Of a stretch of DNA of 64,000 nucleotides, positions 49,919 to 57,284 are shown piece after piece. A program made the translations under genes and the position numbers. Source of the DNA: Gammaproteobacteria bacterium (GTDB lineage: Bacteria > Pseudomonadota > Gammaproteobacteria > Pseudomonadales > Pseudohongiellaceae). Below the pieces are notes generated by a model that was given only the letters and a program-made list of their open reading frames with translations, did not search any database and was not told the origin of the DNA. The stretch lies in assembly GCA_002730035.1 (NCBI GenBank), contig PBYU01000061.1, positions 48,617 to 112,616 on the forward strand, read 5' to 3'. Every line of letters starts with the position of its first letter. Positions within the stretch are counted from its first letter, which is position 1.

Positions 49919-51241
49919 ATGTCCTTATCCAGAGTATTTCCACTGTTGCTACGATCGTTGCTGATAATGGTGCTGAGTGCGCCGGTTATCCTGCTCCTGC
50001 TCTCGGTGCAAACCGGATCTGCCGTAGCCACCCCACCGCCATTGACTGCGGATGAGGTTGCTCGCATAGAAACTCTGTTACTAGACAGTGCTCCGAGCGT
50101 TCCCTCCAATCCCAGCCAGCAGAGCTTGCGGCTCGATGCGCGAGATCTGAATTTGCTGCTACGCTACAGCATCGATGTCTTGAAGCTGACCCCACAATGG
50201 GCTGGGGAAGTGGCACTGAAAGCAGATGCACTAAACGCCCAGATGAGCGTGCGCCTGATTGATGGCTGGTCTGGGCTGTATCTCAATTTTTGGGCTGATT
50301 TCGTCGTCGCAGAAACAAGCTTGGAATTGGATCGATTGCGCATCGGTAAGCTGCAGGTTCCAGATGGATTGCTGCAATCGGTGGTGTCCCGACTACGTGA
50401 CAATCTGGAAACCAACAACGCCGCCTACCAGGATTTCGGCAAGTTGCTTGCTAACGTCGAAAGAGTCACTGTGGAACCTACTCGGATGCACGTTACACTG
50501 CAGTGGGATCCCATGTTGATTTCCCGAATCAGCGAGCAAGCCCAGCGGCTGTTCATCTCCGAGAGGGATCAACAGCGTATTATCGAGCACTATCGCTTGA
50601 TAAATGAAGTGGCAATGACGATTCCCACAGATATACGTGCAGTCTCACTGAATGCTTTCCTGACGCCTTTGTTTGCTGCTGCCCATGACAGGTCTCTAAA
50701 CGGCAGTGATCCGATAGCCGAGAATCGTACGCTATTTCAAACCCTGGCTATCTACGTCAATAATGAAGATATTGCTCAACTACTGGGAGAATCACTCGTC
50801 GACGCTGTAGCACCCGCAAAATTTATAGAAGTCCGACTACAACGCAGGCAGGATCTGGCACAGCACCTGGTTTCGATAGCGGCAATCAGCGCTTCAGCCG
50901 GCGCAGATTTCGCTCTATTGCTGTCTACAACCAAGGAAGCCTATGACGCCCGCTATCGATCTGGATTCAGTTTTTCGGATTTAACCGCCAACAGTGTTGG
51001 CGTAGCGCTGGCAGACCTGTCTACGCGCGATAACGATTCCGCCCTTGAGATGCAGCAACGGTTTGCCGCTTTGCAATCGGAATCGGAATACATGCCCGAA
51101 GTAGGCGGTAATCGAGACGGCATCCCCGAATCAGATTTCACAGCTCTGTATAACAATAGGACCAGCCGGGAATACCAGCAACGGCTGGCTGAGATTCAAG
51201 CGCTTATCGATGCCAGACCGCTATTCCAGGGCATCGATTAG
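49919..51241 (+). CDS. Conserved-looking hypothetical exported protein
   Basis: No family recognised. The 440-residue product has one hydrophobic segment at about 8-36, a signal peptide or anchor with SAVATPPP just after. A long mixed alpha/beta region follows with no cysteines, and the C-terminus is helical. No catalytic motif is visible. The ribosome site is weak, so the exact start is uncertain. It is followed after 21 bases by the DksA-like gene, which may share its transcript. Confidence 0.75.
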   Translation: MSLSRVFPLLLRSLLIMVLSAPVILLLLSVQTGSAVATPPPLTADEVARIETLLLDSAPSVPSNPSQQSLRLDARDLNLLLRYSIDVLKLTPQWAGEVALKADALNAQMSVRLIDGWSGLYLNFWADFVVAETSLELDRLRIGKLQVPDGLLQSVVSRLRDNLETNNAAYQDFGKLLANVERVTVEPTRMHVTLQWDPMLISRISEQAQRLFISERDQQRIIEHYRLINEVAMTIPTDIRAVSLNAFLTPLFAAAHDRSLNGSDPIAENRTLFQTLAIYVNNEDIAQLLGESLVDAVAPAKFIEVRLQRRQDLAQHLVSIAAISASAGADFALLLSTTKEAYDARYRSGFSFSDLTANSVGVALADLSTRDNDSALEMQQRFAALQSESEYMPEVGGNRDGIPESDFTALYNNRTSREYQQRLAEIQALIDARPLFQGID

Positions 51242-51262
51242 CCTACTGCGAAACAAGCTGAG

Positions 51263-51625
51263 ATGGATGTACTTGACAAGCAACAGATGCGATCGCTACA
51301 AGACCAGCTACTGCGACTGCAAACAGAACTCAACGAACAACTGGATATCAGCGAACAGGCTGCCAGCGTGGTAACGTTGGATCAGACTGCGGTGGGTAGG
51401 CTATCCAGAATGGATGCCATGCAACAACAGAGCATGGCAAAATCGACCAGGGAGAAAGCATCCATAACGCTGAAAAGAGTACAGGCTGCACTCCTGGCAA
51501 TTTCCGATAACGATTACGGTTACTGCAGGAAGTGCGATGAATTAATAGCCTTTAAGAGGCTGCAAGCTCAACCCGAGGCCCAGCTGTGTATCCACTGTCA
51601 GCATAAGGTGGACAGCCAACAGTAA
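51263..51625 (+). CDS. TraR/DksA C4-type zinc-finger protein (DksA paralogue)
   Basis: A 120-residue DksA/TraR-family protein: an N-terminal coiled coil with the tip segment LDQTAVGRLSRMDAM at 39-53, and a four-cysteine zinc finger (C88, C91, C109, C112). It lacks the DPADRA-type tip of true DksA (also encoded here, at 55619). It may act at the RNA polymerase secondary channel with altered output, or bind other partners. It is about half a kilobase from the PLP enzyme and Rieske genes. Confidence 0.88.
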   Translation: MDVLDKQQMRSLQDQLLRLQTELNEQLDISEQAASVVTLDQTAVGRLSRMDAMQQQSMAKSTREKASITLKRVQAALLAISDNDYGYCRKCDELIAFKRLQAQPEAQLCIHCQHKVDSQQ

Positions 51626-51747
51626 TCAGCACCTACAAATTGACATCAATACACCTGATCAGGTTGAGATGCCTTAACTTCCAATATATGTAGCACTGGT
51701 GTATAAACCGCCTGCATATTTCCAGGCCGCAAGCCAAGAGTTCCAAA

Positions 51748-52977
51748 ATGTCAAAGAAGGGCTTCTACACAAAAAACCTGCATTCCGATCGTAGCGATAA
51801 TCCGGAGCACGGCGTCCTGCACAAGCCTATTCACCCATCGGTGGCATATGGCTATGAAGACGCCAGACATCTGGCAGAGGTATTTCAGGGAAAGCGCGCC
51901 GGCTACAATTATGGTCGCCAACTGAATCCCACCGTAACGGCGCTGCAGAACAAAATTACAACTATGGAAGATGGCATCGCTAGCGTGGCCTTTGCGACAG
52001 GCATGGCTGCAATCGCATCTTCATTGTTGTCACTCTTGAAAGCTGGGGATCACATAGTCTCCAGCGCATTTCTGTTCGGCAACACTAATAGCTTTTTCAA
52101 CACGCTGGAACGACTGGGGATAGAAGTCACCTTCGTAGATGCGACTGAAGCACGCTTCGTTGAAAGCGCCTTGCAGGAAAATACTCGCCTGGTGTTCGTT
52201 GAGACCATTGCCAATCCGGTTACGCAGATTGCTGACCTGCAAGCCATCGGCCAGCTGTGCCAATTAAAAGGTCTAATCTACTTTGTAGACAACACCATGA
52301 CTTCCCCACACCTGTTCCTGCCCAAGCAGGTTGGCGCCAGTCTGATTATTAATTCTCTGACGAAGGTCATAGGTGGTCACGGAAATGCTTTGGGAGGCGT
52401 AGTTACGGACACCGGCCTCTATGACTGGAGTAGCTTCGAGAATATCCACCAGACCTACCGGGCTGAGAACACTAAACTGTGGGGCATTACTCAGATTAAG
52501 AAAAAAGGACTGCGTGATATGGGTGCATCCATGTCACCTGAAGCGGCCCACCACCTGGCTGTCGGGTCGGAAACCCTTCCAATGCGCATGGATCGTGCAT
52601 GTTCCAATGCAATGGTTCTGGCGGAATTTTGTGAGCAACACGAGAAGATTAAATGTGTCTATTACCCTGGCCTGAGCAAGCATCCTCAGCATGAGCGCGC
52701 CAGGCAACTGTTCAAGAATTTCGGCGCCATATTCAGCATAGACCTGGCAAACGATGTTGACTGTTTCGACGTCCTGAACAAGATGGAGACTATTATTTCC
52801 TCGAGCAATCTGGGAGATAATCGTACCTTGGCAATTCCTGTAGCTCATACGATCTACTATGAAATGGGAGAACAGCGGCGCGCTTCGATGGGTATCGCAG
52901 ATTCGATGATTAGGTTTTCAGTAGGTATCGAAGAAATTGAGGATTTGCTGGACGATTTCAACAAAGCTCTCGCCTGA
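51748..52977 (+). CDS. Cystathionine gamma-synthase/lyase family PLP enzyme
   Basis: Cys/Met-metabolism PLP-dependent enzyme of 409 residues. The PLP lysine is Lys206 in NSLTKVIGGHG, with Asp181 in FVDNT pairing with the pyridine nitrogen and YNYGRQLNPT near 54-63 for phosphate contact. The family includes methionine gamma-lyase, cystathionine gamma-synthase and O-acetylhomoserine sulfhydrylase; sequence alone does not pick one. The stop overlaps the Rieske gene start by one base (TGATG), so the two are co-translated. Confidence 0.92.
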   Translation: MSKKGFYTKNLHSDRSDNPEHGVLHKPIHPSVAYGYEDARHLAEVFQGKRAGYNYGRQLNPTVTALQNKITTMEDGIASVAFATGMAAIASSLLSLLKAGDHIVSSAFLFGNTNSFFNTLERLGIEVTFVDATEARFVESALQENTRLVFVETIANPVTQIADLQAIGQLCQLKGLIYFVDNTMTSPHLFLPKQVGASLIINSLTKVIGGHGNALGGVVTDTGLYDWSSFENIHQTYRAENTKLWGITQIKKKGLRDMGASMSPEAAHHLAVGSETLPMRMDRACSNAMVLAEFCEQHEKIKCVYYPGLSKHPQHERARQLFKNFGAIFSIDLANDVDCFDVLNKMETIISSSNLGDNRTLAIPVAHTIYYEMGEQRRASMGIADSMIRFSVGIEEIEDLLDDFNKALA

Positions 52978-53321
52978 TGATTGGCCTGCTAAACATCGAC
53001 GATATCGAAGAAGGGGCTTCCAAGGGATTGGAGGTGAATAACCATCATCTGTTCGCAGTAAAAAAAGACGCCCAAATATATCTCTACCGGAACCGCTGCC
53101 CTCACCTTGGCACCCCACTGGAATGGGAAGAGGATCGCTTCCTCGACGCCGATGCTGCACTCATTCAATGCTCAAACCATGGCGCTCTCTTCCAGATAAC
53201 TAATGGTCATTGCCTGGTGGGCCCGTGTGCAGGCAAATACCTCCAATCTGTTCCCTTTCTCATCGAGAACGGCATAGTAATGGTGGAAGAAGAGCTGCTG
53301 GCGCCTCGAGTCATAAGCTGA
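52977..53321 (+). CDS. Small Rieske-type [2Fe-2S] ferredoxin
   Basis: A 114-residue soluble Rieske protein with ligands C41-x-H43 (CPHLG) and C65-x2-H68 (CSNHG). It lacks the disulfide cysteines of bc1 Rieske proteins, so it is of the low-potential, dioxygenase-ferredoxin or NirD-like type. It is translationally coupled to the PLP enzyme gene. Its electron partner is not evident in the window. Convergent with sfsA. Confidence 0.9.
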   Translation: MIGLLNIDDIEEGASKGLEVNNHHLFAVKKDAQIYLYRNRCPHLGTPLEWEEDRFLDADAALIQCSNHGALFQITNGHCLVGPCAGKYLQSVPFLIENGIVMVEEELLAPRVIS

Positions 53322-53358
53322 ACAAAGGAGTCGCTCCAACAAGCATGCCAGCTTATGC

Positions 53359-54075
53359 TTATAGCACCAATAAAATTTCTCTGACCAGGCTGATAGTCGA
53401 AGCGGCGATGTTGAGGTTTGCCCCATACGCCAGCACTTCAACCCCTTCACTAACGGCCTGTCGCAACAAGCGGCCATACTCAGCATCTATTGCGTCAGCC
53501 GGAGCGACTCGATCAATACCCTCATGCTGAACACAAAAAAGCAGCACAGCGCGCTTGCCAGTCCTGCGCATCACCATGAGTTCCTGCAGGTGCTTCTGAC
53601 CTCGCGTAGTCACTGCATCAGGAAACAGACCGAGACCTTCACCAACGCCGAGGCTGACATTTTTCACTTCTACGAAGCAAGCGGCATTGCTTGGCTGGCT
53701 TTCTAACAGGATGTCGATTCTGCTGTTCTGCTCGCCGTAGGGAACTTCAGTGCGGATCGTGGAAAAACCTTGCAGTTGGCTGATTACACCCAGCTCAATC
53801 GCCTCCAGGACCAATTTATTGGCGAGGTTGGTGTTGATTCCCACCTTACATTCTGCTTGAACTTCGACAATCTGCCAGGTTATGGGGTATTTACGTTTTG
53901 CATTCGAAGAAGTCGTATACCAGATGCGGCTGCCCGGCTCCTGGCAATTTTTCATCGATCCCGTATTAGGGCAGTGGATGGTAGTTGTTGCACCGTTTGG
54001 GAACTCGATATCGGCGAGGAAGCGCTTGTAACGCTTCAGTAACCTGGCTTCCTGCAGTGTCGAGTCGAATCTCAT
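53359..54075 (-). CDS. sfsA: Sugar fermentation stimulation protein SfsA
   Basis: SfsA-family protein of 238 residues with a predicted nucleic-acid/nuclease-like fold; its function is not well defined. It has RFLADIEFPNG near 18-28, HCPNTGSM near 34-41, and the conserved VEVKNVSL plus FPDAVTTRGQKHLQEL near 150-165. It is next to the aminotransferase gene on the same strand, matching the Pseudomonas order sfsA-aminotransferase-dksA. Confidence 0.95.
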   Translation of the reverse strand: MRFDSTLQEARLLKRYKRFLADIEFPNGATTTIHCPNTGSMKNCQEPGSRIWYTTSSNAKRKYPITWQIVEVQAECKVGINTNLANKLVLEAIELGVISQLQGFSTIRTEVPYGEQNSRIDILLESQPSNAACFVEVKNVSLGVGEGLGLFPDAVTTRGQKHLQELMVMRRTGKRAVLLFCVQHEGIDRVAPADAIDAEYGRLLRQAVSEGVEVLAYGANLNIAASTISLVREILLVL

Positions 54076-54106
54076 GCTGCTGACGTGTCAACTGGAGCGG
54101 TCACAT

Positions 54107-55288
54107 TCAGGCCAATGCCGTTCGCAGTCTTTCAATTCCCAAGTGGAGATTTTCCATGCTGGTGGTGAAGGCAATGCGTACGAACAGATTGCTCTGGTAG
54201 TCCCCAAAATCTGAGCCAGGCGTAATTGCCACACCGTAGTTCTCCAATAAGTCAGCACAAAATTGTTCAGAATCTTGCGAGAATCTGGAGATATTTGCAT
54301 AAATATAGAAAGCGCCCTGAATATTGTCTGACAAACGAAATCCCAGCTCTTTAAGCGCAACCGCCATGTAATCCCGACGCTCAAGAAATGCCACACGCCT
54401 TTGTTCGAAGATTTCCCGAGCGTCATCGGTAAACGCCGCCAGTGCCGCGTATTGCGCTATGGACGGAGCCGATATGTAGAGGTTTTGCGCAAGAATATTG
54501 GCTTTCTCAGCGAATGCTTCAGGCACCACAATCCAACCTAATCGCCAGCCGGTCATACCAAAATACTTCGAGAAGCTATTGACTACGCAGCAGGATTGAT
54601 CAATTTCCAATACGCTGGGCATATCATCGACATAATGTAGACCCTGGTAAATCTCATCTACCAGCACATGAAGACGTTCGCGGCGCGCCCAATCGCAGGC
54701 CTGTTCCAGACGCTCCCTTTCTATGATGGTACCGGTAGGATTGCTTGGCGAGGCCAGCCAGAGCCCCTTGGTGTTCGAGCGTTTGTGCCGGTTAAGCTGC
54801 TGTAAATCAGGTTGAAAATTTTGCTCCAGCCCGACTGGAATCAGCTGCGGTTCCGCCGACATCAGATGAATGAAATTTCGCACACAGGGATAGGCAGGAT
54901 CACTCAGCAAGATGCCATCTCCTGCGGAAAGCAGCAGGTTTGCCAACAGCACCAATCCACCGCTGGCGCCGGGAGTAATCAGTATTCTTTCTCTGCTTAA
55001 CTCCACTTGGTACCAATCGAGGTAATGTTGCACCAGGCAATCTCGAAGTTCGTCGATGCCCGCTGCTGCGGTATATTGCGTTAAGCCGTTATCCAGAGCT
55101 TCCTTAGCCGCATCCACAATAGGTTTGGCAGTCGAGAAATCCGGCTCACCGACTTCCATGTGAACTATCTGGCGGCCCTGTCGCTCCAACTCGGCGGCAC
55201 GATGCATGACTGTCATCACCCGAAACGGGTTTACTTTTTCAAGATTTGCCGGAAAGGAATGGGAATGCTGGAGTGTCTTCGATTTCAT
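54107..55288 (-). CDS. Class I/II PLP-dependent aminotransferase
   Basis: Fold-type I aminotransferase of 393 residues. It shows EVGEPDF near 45-51, SNPTG at 182-186, Asp211 in LVDEIYQG, and PLP Lys241 in SFSKYFGMTGWRLG, then the C-terminal arginine in FVRIAF. Substrate is unknown; the neighbourhood (sfsA, dksA) matches an uncharacterised Pseudomonas aminotransferase. Since hisC is missing near hisD, a supporting role cannot be excluded but is unproven. Confidence 0.94.
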   Translation of the reverse strand: MKSKTLQHSHSFPANLEKVNPFRVMTVMHRAAELERQGRQIVHMEVGEPDFSTAKPIVDAAKEALDNGLTQYTAAAGIDELRDCLVQHYLDWYQVELSRERILITPGASGGLVLLANLLLSAGDGILLSDPAYPCVRNFIHLMSAEPQLIPVGLEQNFQPDLQQLNRHKRSNTKGLWLASPSNPTGTIIERERLEQACDWARRERLHVLVDEIYQGLHYVDDMPSVLEIDQSCCVVNSFSKYFGMTGWRLGWIVVPEAFAEKANILAQNLYISAPSIAQYAALAAFTDDAREIFEQRRVAFLERRDYMAVALKELGFRLSDNIQGAFYIYANISRFSQDSEQFCADLLENYGVAITPGSDFGDYQSNLFVRIAFTTSMENLHLGIERLRTALA

Positions 55289-55618
55289 TCAAGCAGCTTC
55301 AGATGAGTGAACGAGCATTATAGAGGATGGGTTTTCAAAAAAGGTAGGTCAAATCGACTCTGTTAGTGAGCAGAGGTGTTGCGAAATATTCATTGTGATT
55401 TTTATGGCATCCACGTTAAGAATCTGGTAGTTTACCCAGCTTTCTGAAATTCGAGCAGCGCTAAGAGAAACTTAATTTACTGGTTTCAGGTAATATTTTT
55501 CTTAGTTAGCAAGTACTTAAACGAATTTTACCAGATGAAAGCCGAGGCTGGCGTGGCCTGCTTGTTCTAAAGCAGAGCACTCAACGCTGTCCGAGGATAC
55601 ACAGAGGCATTACCAATC
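55289..55618 (+). other. Divergent intergenic region upstream of dksA
   Basis: A 330-base AT-rich region between the aminotransferase and dksA starts. It should contain both promoters. No strong -35/-10 pair, hairpin or small gene was recognised. AGAGG lies about 12 bases before the dksA ATG. Confidence 0.4.
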
Positions 55619-56062
55619 ATGTCCAACACTGCCAGCCCTGACTCTCCACCAGTTCTTAAGAACTTTGTCCCTTACAAAGCAAAAAAGGGCGAAGAGTACA
55701 TGAGCGAAAAACAGCGAGATCACTTCAGACAGATCTTGTTGAATTGGCGTGAACAGTTAATGCAGGAAGTGGATAGGACCGTGCATCACATGCAGGATGA
55801 TGCCGCCAATTATCCTGACCCGGCTGATCGCGCCACCCAGGAGGAAGAATTCAGTCTTGAGTTGAGAACGCGTGATCGAGAACGAAAGCTCATTAGGAAG
55901 ATCGATAGCACGATTGAGGCCATCGCTCAGGATGACTACGGTTTCTGCGAATCCTGCGGCATAGAGGTTGGCATTCGCAGACTGGAAGCCAGGCCCACGG
56001 CGAATAAGTGTATCGATTGTAAGACTCTGGATGAAATTAAAGAAAAGCAGCTCGGTAGTTGA
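55619..56062 (+). CDS. dksA: RNA polymerase-binding transcription factor DksA
   Basis: Secondary-channel regulator that acts with ppGpp to reset rRNA and amino-acid promoters. The 147-residue protein has the catalytic tip DPADRA with Asp67 and Asp70 (Asp71/Asp74 in E. coli), and a zinc finger with C110, C113, C131 and C134. Length and position before gluQ are standard. Confidence 0.98.
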   Translation: MSNTASPDSPPVLKNFVPYKAKKGEEYMSEKQRDHFRQILLNWREQLMQEVDRTVHHMQDDAANYPDPADRATQEEEFSLELRTRDRERKLIRKIDSTIEAIAQDDYGFCESCGIEVGIRRLEARPTANKCIDCKTLDEIKEKQLGS

Positions 56063-56185
56063 TTGCGGTTGCTTGTGTCGAAATTCAGTTTGATAGATTG
56101 GCGAACTGGCTGCTGCCTTAACACGTCAATTCTCTAACTAGTCGATGCTACCCGTTTCATCCAGGTAATTTTTGCCGACAATTCG

Positions 56186-57097
56186 ATGCCCACTCAGAAT
56201 TCATCCAACTTAACAGCTGAGTACGTAGGCAGATTTGCCCCCTCCCCAACCGGTCCCTTGCACTTCGGTTCATTGATCGCCGCTGTAGCCAGCTATGTCG
56301 ATGCCAAAGCCAACCGTGGCCTATGGCTGCTTAGAATGGAAGACCTGGACCCACCACGGGAACCTCCTGGAGCGGCGGAAAAGATTCTCTTGCAACTTCA
56401 GCAGTTGCAACTGGAATGGGATGGTGAGGTTCTCTATCAGAGCCAAAGGCTGTCGGCTTATGAGGAAGTACTCGAATCCCTCTCCAGCAGGCAGCTGTGT
56501 TTTCCTTGCAGCTGCACTCGTCAGCAGATCAAGGCGATGGGCTCGATCTACGATGGCCGCTGTCGAAAGCGAAACAAGCCACCGCAAGAAGCCTTTGCGA
56601 TTAGACTTAAAACAGATCCTGTTGAGACCGAATTCGACGATCTGGTACAGGGGCTCTTTCAACAAAATATTGGCCGCGATGTGGGTGATTTTGTAGTCCG
56701 CCGCAAGGACAACTTTTTTGCCTATCAGTTAGCCGTTGCAGTCGACGATGCGTTTCAGGGCATAAATACTATCATTCGCGGATTCGATCTGCTCGACTCA
56801 ACAAGCAGACAGATTTACCTGCAATCGATTCTTGGCTATCCCACTCCTCGCTATGGGCACGTACCGATAATCGTCAACGAACAGGGTGAGAAATTGAGCA
56901 AGCAGCGATTTGCCCCACCGGTCGACACGAAAAATGCCTCGCAACTCATCCACCTGGCCCTGCAGTTTCTCGGCCAGTCTCCTCCTGACGGCCTGCGCAA
57001 AGCATGCGCCGCAGAACAGTTGCAGTGGGCAATTGAACACTGGCGTATACAGGCTGTACCCAAGTTAGCTAATATCCCTCAGGATTCGCTGAGATAG
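56186..57097 (+). CDS. gluQ: Glutamyl-Q tRNA(Asp) synthetase GluQ
   Basis: Truncated glutamyl-tRNA-synthetase-like enzyme (303 residues) that glutamylates queuosine in tRNA-Asp and lacks an anticodon-binding domain. It has APSPTGPLHFGS at 18-29 (HIGH-type HFGS), LRMEDLDPPR, the zinc-type cysteines CFPCSCTR near 107-114, and KLSKQ near 235 (KMSKS type). Order dksA-gluQ-cbrA is as in Pseudomonas. Confidence 0.96.
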   Translation: MPTQNSSNLTAEYVGRFAPSPTGPLHFGSLIAAVASYVDAKANRGLWLLRMEDLDPPREPPGAAEKILLQLQQLQLEWDGEVLYQSQRLSAYEEVLESLSSRQLCFPCSCTRQQIKAMGSIYDGRCRKRNKPPQEAFAIRLKTDPVETEFDDLVQGLFQQNIGRDVGDFVVRRKDNFFAYQLAVAVDDAFQGINTIIRGFDLLDSTSRQIYLQSILGYPTPRYGHVPIIVNEQGEKLSKQRFAPPVDTKNASQLIHLALQFLGQSPPDGLRKACAAEQLQWAIEHWRIQAVPKLANIPQDSLR

Positions 57098-57107
57098 GAC
57101 CTGCTTC

Positions 57108-57284
57108 GTGTATATACCCCGCTCCATCTTAATCCTGCTGGTCATTATCTACCTGTTTTTTCTGATCAGCGTGGATTGGATGAATCAACCGGAAGTTGCC
57201 TGGTACAGACCCTTTCTAGTTGGATTTTTGATTGTGGCAGTCGCCAGCTGGGCTCATAGAGAACAGGATTCTGATGAACTATGA
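57108..57284 (+). CDS. cbrX: CbrX-like small membrane protein
   Basis: GTG 57108 opens a 58-codon frame encoding two hydrophobic helices (about 5-22 and 37-51) separated by SVDWMNQPEVAWYRP and ending REQDSDEL. It lies 10 bases after gluQ, and its stop is inside the cbrA start region, overlapping by 11 bases. In Pseudomonas putida a small gene cbrX precedes and is translationally coupled to cbrA; size, topology and position agree here. The symbol is by context, not alignment. Confidence 0.75.
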   Translation: MYIPRSILILLVIIYLFFLISVDWMNQPEVAWYRPFLVGFLIVAVASWAHREQDSDEL

